In this document: one piece after another, positions 49,501 to 63,057 of the stretch
How positions within the stretch are numbered: position 1 is the stretch's first letter
Layout of the letters: every line of letters starts with the position of its first letter
From: Euglena gracilis
Lineage: Eukaryota; Euglenida; Euglenophyceae; Euglenales
Length of the DNA: 64,000 nucleotides
Direction: 5' to 3'
Assembly (NCBI GenBank): GCA_039621445.1
Contig: CP154954.1
Span: forward strand, 74,331,689 to 74,395,688
The notes under the pieces: generated by a model
Told to the model about the DNA's origin: nothing
Seen by the model: the letters and a program-made list of their open reading frames with translations, nothing else
The model's database searches: none
Program-made: the position numbers and the translations under genes

Positions 49501-51529
49501 GTGCCCTGCTGTGCGGGTTGGGGGGACCCCCCCCCCACAGGGTTCTCCCGTGTGCCTTGATGGTGCATGCACCAATTTTTTTGACCGACAAATGACAGCA
49601 AGCTGCCAGCAAAGGGTTGAATTCCTGCCCAGCATTTCTTTTTTGCACCCCCTCCCCCGGGGATTGCTGCTATCGGGTTTCCCACCACAACTTCTCCGCT
49701 TTTGGAGTATTTCGCCTTTGGGGGGGTTTCCTGTTGAAGGAAGGCCGATCCCGGAGTTTGATTCAGCGTCGCGGGGGTAGTTGTGTCCTACCTAGCCTAC
49801 CACTTCAGACGGAACCAGTGGGTGAGAATGGCCAGCTGGACCCCCCCACTGGGGGGTCCTCCACTGCTCTCAAGCATCCTCCTTCAGGACATCCCTCTAT
49901 GGTTACCCTGTCGCCTGCTTATGGTGCCCTGCTTTTGCGTCATTCTTGTGCTTATCTGTCCAAAGTTGTGTGCAGTACGTCAATGTCTTTTTCTGAGCCT
50001 GCACGCACAACCTCACCCTCCCAATCAAAGCATGCCTTCCAGCCTCACCATCAGCACCTATGCTTTAGTGCGAAGCGCTTTGTTTCAGTGTGTTCAATTT
50101 TCTGATTCTAATCCACATTGTGTCAAGATATTGAATTCTGTATGTTTCTTTTCTGTTGTTTTTCCTTACTTTCGTTATGTTGCTTGGGTCTCGGTCTGGG
50201 CATGGGTCTCCGCTGATAAGGTCAACGTTCACGTTTCTTTGTTTTGTTGCTTTGACGGGGTTGTGTGCTCACGATGGTGATGTGTGTCGGCCAGATAATA
50301 CACGGCCGTTCCACAACCTCCATTGGCTGGCTATCTTGTATGTGCTCTGGCGAATGCAATCCCCTTCAAGCACTGGCACCAGGTGGTACAATACCCTTGG
50401 AACTCTGTCATGTACAACAGGCATAATAAATACGAATAACATAATAATTCATACAAATATTATGGCAGTGAGCATGTGTGTGATGAGGAATTGCCCCCAC
50501 AAGTTTAAACAAATAAACACAAATCCCCCTCCTCCTTGCATGCAGGCTCAGCCCCCTGAATTGGCCGCCGGCCTTCGCCTGCACTCTTGCCCCCCCCCCA
50601 TTTCAAAGGTTTTGTCCTGTTTTGAACATGGCCCACCGAAATCCTGAACATGCAAAACTTGGCCCCGCAAGGTTGGCCCACTGGCCTTACCTTCAATCGT
50701 GGCCCAGCCCAAGCGCCTGCGGGGGGGGGGGGGGCTTGTTTGCATGTTTTGCGTCCCATGGGTGGGAACATGCCCAATACTCAACCCTCCCCGACACAGA
50801 GCTCCAGAGCTGACAAATCCACCTCCTTGTGCCCCCACCCCTGGAAGTCTGGACTCGGGAAATTTGTCCTCCCCCTTGCTGCCCAATTTCCAATTTGGTT
50901 TTTGCGACAGCTGCCAGGTGTGGGTCCTTGATCCCAGTCGCTGCTCTGCAGTTGTCTGGCAATAAAATTAAAATAATAAAATAATATAATACAATTTATA
51001 ATAATAAATGATATTATATATGTATATATAATATATATAATAAATAATATAATAATAAGTAATAAAAATGGAAGCTCTCCCCTCTGGGGCAGGGTGAAGG
51101 CCAACAGTTGGTGCCAGAGTCTGGGCACCAACCACGGGGGCATGCTTTTTGCCGCCTAGCTGCCTAAAACTTTCTCACAGCGGTGCCCCCTGTCCCCCCC
51201 CCCGGCGCTTCTCTTTGTTGTTTCGGCATGTGTCCCTGGCATGGATTCACTGAGCTTTGGTGTGACCACCCCCCTGAAAAAACCCTGTTGCATGGGTTGA
51301 GAGAGAAAATGGGAGGTTTTGGGCGGGTGTCTTTTTTTATCTTTTACCTTTTATCTTTTACTTTTTTACCTTTTTGACCCTGTTCGAGCTGGTTGGAGTC
51401 CACTTTGGCCTTAACTCTCTATTTGGAGGGTCTGGGTTCCATGGGTGGAGTTTTGCTGGTGAATCCCCTTGGGTCCGGGCTGCACACATATATTATGTAT
51501 CTGTGCGCATACACATTGTAATGGATACG
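49501..51529. other. Unassigned sequence
   Basis: A family C-like fragment (CCTTGCTGCCCAATTTCCAA) lies at about 50873-50895. AT-rich TAATATAATA sequence lies at 50965-51070. Nothing else was recognised. Confidence 0.35.
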
Positions 51530-51942
51530 TATGTATGTCTGCCTGTCTGTCTGTCAGTATGTATGTATGCATGCATGTATGTATGTATGTATGTATGTAT
51601 GTATGTATGTATGTATGTATGTATGTATGTATGTATGTATGTATGTATGTATGTATGTATGTATGTATGTATGTATGCATGTATGTATGTATGTATGCAT
51701 GTATGTATGTATGTATGTATGTATGTATGTATGTATGTATGTATGTATGTATGTATGTATGTATGTATGTATGTATGTATGTATGTATGTATGTATGTAT
51801 GTATGTATGTATGTATGTATGTATGTATGTATGTATGTATGTATGTATGTATGTATGTATGTATGTATGTATGTATGTATGTATGTATGTATGTATGTAT
51901 GTATGTATGTATGTATGTATGTATGTATGTGTGCGTGTATGT
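51530..51942. repeat. (ATGT)n microsatellite
   Basis: About 95 nearly perfect ATGT units with a few GCATGCATG variants. The Met-Tyr-Val-Cys frames are artefacts. Confidence 0.95.
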
Positions 51943-52094
51943 ATGTATATATTCATATGTACATATGTGCATATGTATGCATGCATATAATAACATGTGC
52001 AATGTACATAGTGTGTATACGACGTATACATGTGTTACGCACACACATACGTATATATGCATATGTGCACGTATATTTACATGTGTGCGTACCC

Positions 52095-53189
<1,095 letters not shown>

Positions 53190-53310
53190 CAGAGTCCAGT
53201 ACCGGGATCCCTGACAACTTCCTATGCTGCAGGTTTGCTGGTAACAGGGACCCTAACAGTTTCCCCGGTGGACTCTGACAGGTTTCTCGGGCAGAACAGT
53301 ATCCAAGGGG
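53190..53310 (-). repeat. Family B element, inverted diverged copy
   Basis: On the minus strand the words CCCGAGAAACCTGTCAGAGT, GGGAAACTGTTAGGGTCCC and GGAAGTTGTCAGGGATCCCG follow family B order. Confidence 0.6.
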
Positions 53311-54264
53311 GGTTAGGTGTGTCCATATATGCATATATGTAATAAATATTTAATATTGTGCTGGAACCTATACCGGTATACCGGTGGTGCCTGGCCGATG
53401 CCGCGTCGCCCACAGTGGTTGAGTCCGGTGTCGCAGTGCACACGAAACCAAAACACCTCCCACAAACCTTTGCTACACCACTGGCAGACGTCCATGTTTT
53501 TTGTTCACCAGTCACGCACGGGGGGCGATGAAAATTATTCAATGCAAGGTCCATTCGTGAAAGGGGTTAGGATTTGAGGGAAGATGTTAATTGTGCTGAG
53601 AGTTAAGAAACACAGAGTAGAAATCAGGTTATAGCATGCTGACAATTTAAACCCCCAAAAAATGTTTTCCCTTTTCTGTGTCTTATAAGCGCCTCGACGA
53701 ACGAGCACCCCTGTTTGGATCACAATTTTTGTCACCCCAAGTGGTATTTTGTTTTTATTGCTCGCCCGTGTCCAACAGATGCCCATTTTTAGGACAGCAG
53801 CTTTTGGCATTTCCGTCTTTGCTGTACGTATGGGGGGGATTACCAACAGATATGGAACATTTGGCCCAAAAATAAGATTTCGTTCCATTCTAGTTTTCAA
53901 GTTGTCTATCATTCCTTCTGGCGATCATGTGTGTTCTCTCCTCATACCCTGCCTCCCCTGAGTGTCTTCTGCATTGATTTTTGTCGTCTCTCCCTCCTCG
54001 TGTGCTCTGGCTTGCCGGTCACCTTGTGGCAGGCACGACTCGTCGACCTGCCTGTGTGGCCTCTCAGGGCTATGCAGGAATCCCCGAAACTCTGTGGGTG
54101 GTGGGTGGGGGGGCCTCGACCTTCCACCTATTCCTGTATTTGCATATTTCCTGTATCACCATTCAGTGTTCATGTGGAATGTGGCCTTGTGAATTATTTT
54201 GAAAACGTGGCGGTATTTTGGTCGTGGAACTTGATTTTCCTTCCTCTGTATATTATCCCTCCCC
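53311..54264. other. Unassigned sequence
   Basis: Only the GIPETLWVVGG patch near 54085-54120 was noted. Confidence 0.3.
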
Positions 54265-54625
54265 TGTGTCCAATGACTCCCCTTTGTCCAACGACCACCC
54301 CTCCCGGTTGGAGGACACCTTTTCGGAGGTTTGGCCATTTTTTTTGGTCCCGGGGCAAAGCTCCGGGCCGAAAAAAAAATTGCGCCAAAAATTGCCCAAA
54401 ATTGGCTCAAATACCATTTTTGGCATTTTTTTTGCTCAAAATTTGTCAAAAAAATTGCTTTGGGGGGATGGGGTTCCGAGCACCCGTCGACTTTTTTTCG
54501 GCCCCTTGTCCAATACCACCCACCCGGTCGCTGTTGATACCTTTTTGGTCACAATCCTATGTCCAGTCACCCCCGTGGTTGGAGTACAGAGGCTACCGGT
54601 TGTTGCACTCAGGGGGGTACCTCCC
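54265..54625 (+). repeat. Family F element, diverged copy
   Basis: It contains GTGTCCAATGACTCCCC, TTGTCCAACGACCACCCC, GAGGACACCTTTTCGGAGGT and a GGGCAAAGCTCCGGGCCGAA core, in the same order as 47779-48187. Confidence 0.65.
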
Positions 54626-54779
54626 CAAACTTGGATAAACATTCTTTAGGGTCTTAAAATCCCCCAGTTGTGGGAATACAAAATATGAGGGCTGAGGTCT
54701 GTTTAGCTCAGAGGACCCCTCGGTGGGGAGGGGGGTGGATGTTGGGTTCGGGTTGGACCTCTCAGGTCCGGAGGCCCAG

Positions 54780-55035
54780 GATGGATTTCGGTGCGAAGCG
54801 TCCAAAATTTTTGGGGGTGCCCTTTGACTGCCTGACATGTGTTCCAGCACACTCCATCAAGACATCACTTTTGGCAGAACTTTGGACCCCCCCCCCCCGG
54901 GGGTCCGTAAGAAATCCCCCCGGGGGGTTGTGGGCCGACACCGGCCCAATACAACCCTAGGGTCGCTGAGGTCGCTGAGGTCGCTCTAGGGTCGTGGGCC
55001 GACCCTGGGGTCGACCCTAGGGTCGGACCACCCCA
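54780..55035. repeat. Element remnant and GACCCTAGGGTCG repeat
   Basis: The core GGTGCGAAGCGTCCAAAATTTT is at about 54791. GGTCGCTGAGGTCGCTGAGG and GACCCTAGGGTCG palindromes repeat at 54958-55026. Confidence 0.55.
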
Positions 55036-56399
55036 TGACCTCGCCCCCCCCCCTTATCAGAAAAATTTCAATTTTTTTTTGATGTTTTAGGCCTTCAAAT
55101 TGAATCTTGGGTCGGCCCACAACCCCCCCCCCCCGGCCAGATCCGGGAGCCCTCAATGGGGGCTTTTGGGTGTATTTTGGGGGCGGGGTCCTTCTCTCGC
55201 CCACCTGGCAGCCTCTGACCCCCTCTCTCGGGAGGACCGATCGCTGGGCAGCGTCCTGTGCGTCCCACCAACTGCCCTCGTCGTCCCCTGCCGCTTTCCC
55301 CTGAGGTGCTGCAGGCCAGAGGATTTTTTTCAAAAAAAATATGTCGTGTCTTACTTTTCCATTGTGCTTGCCCCCTTTCTTCCATACAAATGTGGCATTC
55401 CATTTATTCAATGAAAACAAGGTATTCAAGAAAAGGGCGTCTTAGAATTTTTGTTAGTTTCTTTGCCAGTTTGGCAGATTTCAACCATTTAATTTTTAAC
55501 TTTTTTTTTGGCTTTTATCCGCGTTTTTTTTTGAACTACGACATTGAAGGCATTGCTTTTTCGAATCTCAGCCCACACCATAGCGAACAGCGAGTCCGAA
55601 AGTAGGAGAAGGTCTCTGGGAGGGGGGGCGACCGACGGACAAAAGAGTGTGCCCGAAACCTGTATGAGCCTAAATTATAAAGTTACCCACCACTGACAAG
55701 CACGGCAATACACCATAAATTAGGAATACCGAAAGCACAAACCATGTTTTCTCAAATGGCTGGGTGCTGAGAAATTCTGTGCTCCACAATGGAAGAATTT
55801 TCTTTGGCTCTGCTCGTGGTGAAACATGTTCTCCATGTATTACAGAAAAGGGGTGTTGCTCATTAATTGCAGAGGTGATTAATCATTGTTGCAGTAATTA
55901 TTTTTGTTGCCCCAAAACTCAGCCCCGGAAGCTGGTGGGGCTAGTTGGTCAGGTCCAGAATTGTTTGTGGTGTGTTCAACATGGGAGGGGTCTGGGTATC
56001 CGGCCTTGACCCTGGAAAGAACCTCTGCCGCTTGCCCTCTTCGAATTCCGAACCGCTAGCCTCCCCACCAGCAGAAAGCCAGGTGCCTTTTGGTGTGCAA
56101 TTCCTTGCACCTTTCCTTCGTGTTTGCAACCCCACACTTGTCAGATGCATAAGTCATCGCCAGTTGGCTTACATTCCAAAATTCCATTTAGCTTTTGTCC
56201 TTGGCTTGGCCGTTTCTTCTCTTGGATCAAGATCCATTGTCAGGGCGCAGAAAATTCGTCCCCACCCCCTGGGGTGAGGTCCAGCCAACCAGCAGCCTTT
56301 TTCCAGCCCGGGCCACCCCCCTCCCCCCATCAACGAGTTTTATTTACTTCCAAGAGCCCGAAGGGTGGCTGGGCAGTAACGGATTTTGGGTTTTCTGGG
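55036..56399. other. Unassigned sequence
   Basis: A GC-rich patch at 55195-55320 has several open frames, none recognisable. CCAGCCAACCAGCAGCC words at 56279-56310 resemble the interior of the 44058 MITE. Confidence 0.3.
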
Positions 56400-56690
56400 G
56401 TGTAAAAATGGCACAAAAATGGGTCAAATGGGCAAAAAATGGGTTGAAAAAGGGCCGTCCTGGACAAATTTGGGGCAAAATATCGATTTTTTTTGCACAA
56501 TTGGCAGTTTTTTTTTGCACATTTTTGCAGTTCTATTTTTTTTCAGTGTCGCCATGTTTGACCCGGGTCAGGCCCAGTTCCAGCTTTTAGGCCCCTGGGG
56601 TAGTCAGCCAGCGGCTTTTTTCCACCCAGCCCAAATTTTAAAGCCTCTGAGCTGACCCCAGGGGGAGGGAGCGTTGAAAAACGCCCCGGT
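56400..56690 (+). repeat. Dispersed repeat shared with 46885-47190
   Basis: The second copy of the family described at 46885, with the same block order. Confidence 0.65.
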
Positions 56691-56859
56691 TGTCAAATGA
56701 TTTGGCTCTTGTTCATCATAATATTTCGCATATTTTTTTCTAATTTTCCCTTAATAATTGGGTTTTTCCCAATGAGCATCCCCCCCTTTCAAAGTGAGAT
56801 TCCTGGGAGACAATAGTACATTGAGATGAAAATCAACGAGAATCAATGCCCATCCAAGC

Positions 56860-57085
56860 CAGGCTTCTTTTTAAGTCACCTGACCCCCCCCCCCCCCGGG
56901 GGGGGGTGGGTGTGTGGGTCCGGGGCCGGAGGCGCCGGGTATACCTTTTCGGCGCGAAGCGCCGAAAATTTTTGAAAATTGCCTTTAACGGGCCTGATTT
57001 TGGGGGGATCCCCCCCCCGGGGGGGTCCCGCGCCACCCTGGGTGGGTGGGGGGGACCCCCCCCGGGGGTCTTAAAAAGAAGCCTG
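56860..57085 (+). mobile_element. hAT-like MITE, perfect 8-bp duplication
   Basis: The ends are CAGGCTTCTTTTTAAGTC and, in complement, CAGGCTTCTTTTTAAGACCC. ATCCAAGC flanks both sides (56852-56859 and 57086-57093). The interior has TTTTCGGCGCGAAGCGCCGA and AAATTTTTG, the clearest copy of the shared core. Confidence 0.93.
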
Positions 57086-57093
57086 ATCCAAGC

Positions 57094-57969
57094 TCGACCT
57101 AAAACTTGGAATTCACGGCGGCGAAATAAGTTGGATACCGTGCATTGTTGCCCTTTTTCACCGGCGTTGTTGTTTGCTCTGCGGCACGAATGTCTTTCTG
57201 TTGCGACGAAGGTGTAGCCTTGCTCAGGTGTGCAGCCTTTTCAAACGTGTTCCATTGGCTTTAGCAAGCAACCATCCAGCCACCTGCATGCATGTTCCCA
57301 ACGACATCTTTTTATGTTTACACAAAAATATGAATGTGAAGTTTTCGACGTTCCAAACCTTTCAAACGAATAGAATTCAATCAATTTCTAACCAAACAAA
57401 GGGTAATTTTTTCCATCATATGTTATAATTATAATTCATTTAGTCATATTCAAGTTTCATCATCATTCAAGTTGTTTCAATGGCCTTTCAATGGTCTGGT
57501 ATTACATCTGTTCATTTACATTTCACACTTTCATACAGTGTGCACAATTCACAGCGAATTTGTTTGTATAATTTGCAGGTAATATGTGCACCATTCATTG
57601 TCTATGTCAACTGACCAGGAGAAAAGGCAGCTCAAGAACCTTCCATTTCCAAATGCAGACGGATGGCTGTGGCACAGCCGGCAGCTGGCGCCCTGCCCTC
57701 CCCCCTGTCCCTGTCCCCCTCTGGAGCCCAAGGAGTTGTCTCTGAGGTCCGCCGGGCGCGCAGCCGCGTGCCACGCACTGCAGCTGCCCCGTTTGCCCCG
57801 GGGTTTGACGCTGAAATCGGATGCACAGGTTCACAGAAACACTGCATTTCCTCGCTCCGGCAATATCCCTCGCTGCTCTTTGGTTGCAGAGCCCCCCACC
57901 CCAAAGGTGGCCACCGATGCAAGCTTACGACCTTAATTACTTTATTTCTGCATGTATGAATGTTTGTGG
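57094..57969. other. Unassigned sequence
   Basis: AT-rich to 57600, then a GC-rich patch at 57660-57800 with competing open frames and no recognisable family. Confidence 0.3.
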
Positions 57970-58078
57970 TGTGGTGGGTGGGTACGCAGGTAGGTGGGTA
58001 GGTAGGTAGGTGGGTGGGTAGATGGGTGGGCAGGTAGGTAGGTAGGTAGGTAGGTAGGTATGTAAGTAGGTAGGCGTT
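57970..58078. repeat. (GTAG)n / (GTGG)n microsatellite
   Basis: GGTAGGTAGGTGGGTGGG units. Confidence 0.9.
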
Positions 58079-58807
58079 CTGATCGTGGGGTGTGAGTCGG
58101 CCCCTCTCAGCGCAGAAGGGGACTTGGAATGGACAGGTCTGAGAGATGGGAGGCCCCTCCCCTGTGCTGTTCCAGGTCTCGGGTGCCTGGGACCAGAGTA
58201 ACCGCTGTTAGCGTGCCACGGCGATGCTGTGACCTGGCGGTGTGGGGCTCTGCCCGGCCTTGTGGTGAGTAAGGGCCCGCAGGAGAGAGGCTCCCTGCAA
58301 ACCAACTGAACCTGTCTCAGTGTCAGGCGGAGTAACCCAAAGGCATAGGGCCGCTGAGCTGAACCTTCGGTGTGCCCAAGGACATCCCCCCTGAGTCAGT
58401 GGTGAAGGAGGCAGCCACCCGCCGGTTATGTGCCCCCCGACCATGCCGTCCGGTGTCATCAAACAGGACAGGGGGGCTCCGGACGGACCGGCGCCATCTC
58501 GGTGGTGCGGGGAGACCACCGGGTATGGTTGATTCCCATTTATAGTCGGTAGGCAGTACCCAAGCACAGTCGAGCGGTAGGCAGGTGGGCGGGTGTGTTG
58601 GTGTGTGGTTGGGTGGGTGGGTGTGTGGGTAGGCAAGAATGTTTATATGCATATGCCTGGCATGTATTTTGCACCAAAAAAGTAAGCCAGATTAGGAGAG
58701 TCAACGGCGAATGGGTCAAATTTGCACAAGCACATTTAACATCCATCAATCCGTCTGTCCATCCATGCACGCCCACACCATAGATACATTGACACCTGTC
58801 ACGCCCC

Positions 58808-58905
58808 TGGGGGGAGCAGGTTTTCGAAAAAACGTGGGCCGGTGGGTGGGTGGGTTTGGGCCCGGGGAAAAGTGCCACTGGGGGGGGGTCACAAAATCAA
58901 TCTAT
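58808..58905 (+). repeat. Family G element remnant
   Basis: AGGTTTTCGAAAAAACGTGG and GGGCCCGGGGAAAAGTGCCA resemble 33235-33280 and 35470-35510. Confidence 0.45.
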
Positions 58906-59689
58906 GGCCACACTCTATGGCCTTTCTCACTCCCCCATGACGTCCCTCCCCGACAGTGGCCCATCCCTCCGCCCCTTTCCCGCACTGCTGCTTGAGCCGA
59001 GGCCCCTCCCACTGGTCTCCGAACCCGCCGCCTAACCCGTGTGCCATCCCTGGCGCACGCACCGGGGATGGTGGCGCAATTGGCATCTCGGTTGTGGGGC
59101 AAGGGGGACTTCAGACGACTGCCAGTGTCCTGCTGGGACCCCACCCCCACAACAGGCTTCTGGAAACGCCAACTTTTAGGTCAAATTTTTCTTGGCGCCA
59201 AAGGACTTTTTTTTTGAGCGGCTGCCATGGTGGGTGGGTGGGCCCCTGTCCAATCAACAGTGTGCATATATTTAATTTTCCCTTAACGTAGCGCCGAAGC
59301 CCACCCTCCAACCCCGGCGCCCGGAAAATGCCATTTTCAATGAAAATTTTCTGGGTCCCCCCCGGACCCCCCCGGGGGGGGCCTGCTAGGGGCACCCGCT
59401 TTATACCACCCACCCACCCCCCTCCCCCCGGTCGGTAAGCACAAGCCTTCCTGGAATGCTTCAGGGGTAGCCACCACCCTGGCGGGGAGAGCGGTGTCTG
59501 CCTGGTTGCAAGCGTGCGCATGCTTGCAGGCGAACGTGCCCATTTCCTCGTGCTTCCGGCGCCTTCAAGACCTTTAGGACGGAAGTGCCCAGGCATTTTT
59601 GGCAATGTGCCCGACCCCCGCAAAGGGGAGGGGGGGTCGGAGCTGGGTGCTTTGAGGTGCCTGCCCAGGCAGCCCCCCGGGGGTGTGGT
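58906..59689. other. Unassigned, element remnants
   Basis: A CAGGCTTCTGGAAACGCC word at 59153 and a GTAAGCACAAGCCTT end at 59430-59445 may bound another degraded element. A patch at 59060-59110 reads DGGAIGISVVGQGGLQTTAS, reminiscent of a PstS glycine-isoleucine turn but isolated. Confidence 0.3.
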
Positions 59690-59795
59690 CGGCCTGGCTG
59701 TCTTCAACCTGACGGCCGCCGCCCCTCCAGCCCCCCACCCCCCAATTGTCTGCCCTGGGCCTGTTCCCTACCCCACTGTGCAAGTGCTTGAACTT
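59690..59795 (+). CDS. Possible PstS-like exon of a further module
   Basis: The frame reads GVVGLAVFNLTAAAPPAPHP. The G-x-V-G-L-A-V-F-N-L-T segment resembles the A-V-A-V-V-Y-N-L strand of PstS-like proteins and the 17881 exon. The sequence AAGTGCTTG may hold a donor. No other segment of a complete third module could be ordered around it, so this is tentative. Confidence 0.3.
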
Positions 59796-59909
59796 ATCGC
59801 TGTACGCCCAAACACGGGCCGCACCTGTGCCCGTGTTCGGATCTTTTTTCCATTTAATTCTTACCCTGTTACCAGCGTTTTTTTTTTTGACTTGGTTGTG
59901 GTCTGGCGG

Positions 59910-60040
59910 CAGGGGTTTTTTTTTTTAGTTGTGGGGGATAGGGTGGGTGGGTCCTGCCGAGCCCCCCCCCCCCCAGGGGGTCCTCCCAGGGGGTGGGTGG
60001 GTGGGGGGACCCCTCCCCCCGGTCTTAAAAAAAACCCCTG
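59910..60040 (+). mobile_element. Short hAT-like MITE, 6/8 duplication
   Basis: The ends are CAGGGGTTTTTTTTTTTTAG and, in complement, CAGGGGTTTTTTTTAAGACC. The flanks are TCTGGCGG (59902-59909) and TCTGGGTG (60041-60048). It is an interior-deleted relative of 23521-23775. Confidence 0.72.
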
Positions 60041-60048
60041 TCTGGGTG

Positions 60049-61842
60049 TTGTTCTTGCCCCACCCCCACCCGCCGTCTGGCAGCGCAACCCGCCAACGCT
60101 GCCCGCCATCCCGACCAACCCCGAGGAGTGCGGGTGGGGCAGCGCCTCCTCCGGTCCATGTCCCTCTGCCCTCCTCGACGCCCGACCCCCCCTTCTTTGG
60201 TTTTTCCTCTCAGGGTAGTGATATGTTGCTGATCGAGTGAGAGATGCCGGATAAGTTGACAGTTTTTTTCAGCGTCACCTTTTGGCCGCTTGGCCCCCCT
60301 CCTTTTTAAATTCAAATTTGGCCCCTCTGAAGTTGGCTTCTGGCCTTTTGTGCATGACCGCCGAAATTCATAACATCCAAACCTAGAAGGTTGACCCCCC
60401 GGCTTTACCTTCAATCCTGGCCTGGGCCAAACGCCCCCCGGCTTGTATCCTCACTATGACCCATTTCATTCAGTGGAAATAAAAGCTTTGCACGTATGCA
60501 TCTGTGCGCTCTTCAAATGAACCACTCAAAATCATGCCCGACCACCCAGAGGGGGGGGGTTCAGTACCTACCCCATCCCCGGATGTCACCAAGCTGGATT
60601 TTTGCTGCATGTTGCTACAGAAAGTGCAAGGGGCCCCGGGTTGATGGATTTTGTTCATCCGTGCCTGGGCGGCCAGCACCGGCCACAACCTACCCGCGCA
60701 GCCGTGGTTCGATGACCTGGGTTCTTTTGCCATGTGCCTGTTGGTTGCCAACGCCTCAGGGACTCCAGAAAGCTTTTTTTTTATCTGGATGAGGTTTTCG
60801 TTGTTGGTTGGTTGTGGCTCACTGACCAGCGAGCGCCTCCGCCAGGTAATGGATGGACCCAACAAGGAGTGGTCCGCGAGAACTCACAACTTGAGAAGTG
60901 CAATTCTGGGGACCCTCTTTTTGCAGGAAGGGGGGGGCCAGCAATTGTACAATTGTACCCCCCTCTTTTATTTCCACAAAGGTTTGGTTATTATTCACTC
61001 GTTTAGTTGTTTATTTATCATGTCATGTGTTTATTTTATATTTTGCGAAGAGTTTTTTTTTTCCACGGGACACATAACAGATATGAATGCTTTTGTTAAT
61101 AATGGAATGTTATTTTTTTCCCATGTTAAGGACCCCGCTTTTTGGCAAAGCCAGTTATATCAAAGGAGCCGGGCCAAGTACGCCCAGGGTTCAAATTGAG
61201 TCCCCTCCCTGGTCTCGGGGGTGCTCCCACCCCCACCCACCCAAATGTGATGGCCAAAGTGGCTGGGTTCCTCTGAAGTGCATCACAAAACTTGCAATTT
61301 GGATATTTTTTTAAAAAAAATTACCGGTCACCTTCTGTACCATCGAACCTGCTTATTTTTTTGTATTACTTTGGGGTCTTTTCTTTTCATCCTTCTAATG
61401 ACCACCTCCCCCCCCCAACCGGGTCACTCTCTGATTAATATCTGGTCTTTCACTCGCCCTTTACTCCGCTCGTCGTTTCCAGTCTCGTCCGTCCGTCGCC
61501 CCTTCCCCGCGTCTTGTTCTTTGATCGCTGCCCAGCACATGCTGCCGATGACAACAGGCTTGCCCAGCAATGCGTTGTCGTACAATTTTTTCTTATAATT
61601 TTCCCCCCGAATTTCTGGATTTCTGCAATGAATGAGCACGCAATGATTTGTTTGAGGAAACCCCTGGGTGAAGAAGGGCGAATAAAGACGGGCAAATGTT
61701 CTCTCTTTGGGGCACGGCATCCGTGTATCCGCAACACAAAATGAATAGATCTTTCACCGGGACCAAAATGCGAAGAAATTTGGGTGAATACAAAATGACC
61801 AACCAGATTCTGGTTGTGGAACTCAAACTTCTGCATGGTCAG
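60049..61842. other. Unassigned sequence
   Basis: GC-rich patches at 60060-60180 (WQRNPPTLPAIPTNPEE) and 60640-60770 (WAASTGHNLPAQPWFDDLGS) look mildly protein-like, without a family match. The rest is AT-rich. Confidence 0.3.
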
Positions 61843-63049
61843 CAAGCACCTATAGCTAAAATGGCCTAAAATGGCCTAAAATGGGAAAAATTCTGCTGCA
61901 CGACAATTTTTTTTGTGAACAACTGAAGCCATTCAGGTAATTACTTTCGGTGACTTTTTGTTAATGTGGACAGTGAACAGTGGATTTGGTGGAGCAGCGC
62001 AGCCCCACAAGGCCCACTTCTTATCCCAGCTAATAATAGTGTTAGTCCCCAAACCCACGGGCGCCAACCTTCTTTTGGTAGCTGAATTTTTAAGGTTTGG
62101 AGAGCTTTATTTTTTCTTACTCCCATCGTTTTTGGCGTGCACCGATGTCTGTTTCGCAAATAATGAAACCGTGCAAATTTAGAAGTATGGGGGAAAATAC
62201 AGGGGAAAAAGATATAAAAAAGGTGAAAGATGTTGGGAAAATTTCAATTGAAAGATGTATATGCTTATTCTTTGGTACCGGGATTCCTTCAAATCACGAT
62301 CCAGCATAATTTTGCGCTTTTTGGTTACGCAAATAAATTTTTTTAGTATTTGTCCGTTTTTTTTTCTGAAAAATTTTCACTGCCGTAGATTGTCATTGTT
62401 CAGAATTCTTCTGTGGGTATGAATTTAGATTTGTTGAGCTTCCTGTGGTTTTGATCTAGTGTTCATGAATTTTGAATGCTTTTTTGGATGCACATTTCTT
62501 ACAGCCGGGACCCAGATATATTGAAAATTACGGACAAATAATTAAAACTTTCAGACAAAATTATTGGAAATTTGGACAAAGTTATTGAAACTTTTGGGCA
62601 AAGTTATTGAAATTACCAATTTTTTTGGCAGTTGGGGGGGCTCCCAGGCAGAGGACGCATGGGATTACACTTTGAACACAATACAGGGTTTGAGGATTTC
62701 CTCAGTTTCCATGTGCTTATTTTTTTCTGAGTTTCAATATTTTTGTCCAAAACTTTCAATAATTTTGTCTAAAGGTTTCAATAATTTTGTCCAAAAGTTT
62801 CAGCAATGTTGTCCAAATGGTGTGAATAACCCTGTCCACTCACTGTATTACTGAATAAGACAAGGTCTGCACACGTTATGACGCAGTTTTCGGAACAAAA
62901 ATGACGCAAAATTATGATTTTCAGAACCCCCACCTATACCTTAAAATGGCCTAAAATGCCTAAAATGGCCTTAAATGGCCTAAAATGGCCTAAAATGGCC
63001 TAAAATGGCCTAAAATGGGGAAAATTTTGGGCTTGACTATAGGTGCTTG
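61843..63049 (+). mobile_element. 1.2-kb hAT-like element with decamer subterminal repeats
   Basis: The left end is CAAGCACCTATAGC and the right end, in complement, CAAGCACCTATAGTC. ATGGTCAG lies directly before (61835-61842) and after (63050-63057). Just inside both ends are ATGGCCTAAA decamers, two on the left and about eight on the right. The interior has no ORF long enough for a transposase, and part of it is repeated at 39605-40030. It is therefore non-autonomous. Confidence 0.9.
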
Positions 63050-63057
63050 ATGGTCAG

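Noticed and set aside
59153-59445. hAT-like element with CAGGCTTCTGG left end
   Set aside because: The right end (AAGCCTT) and flanking octamers CCCCACAA and CCTGGAAT do not agree.
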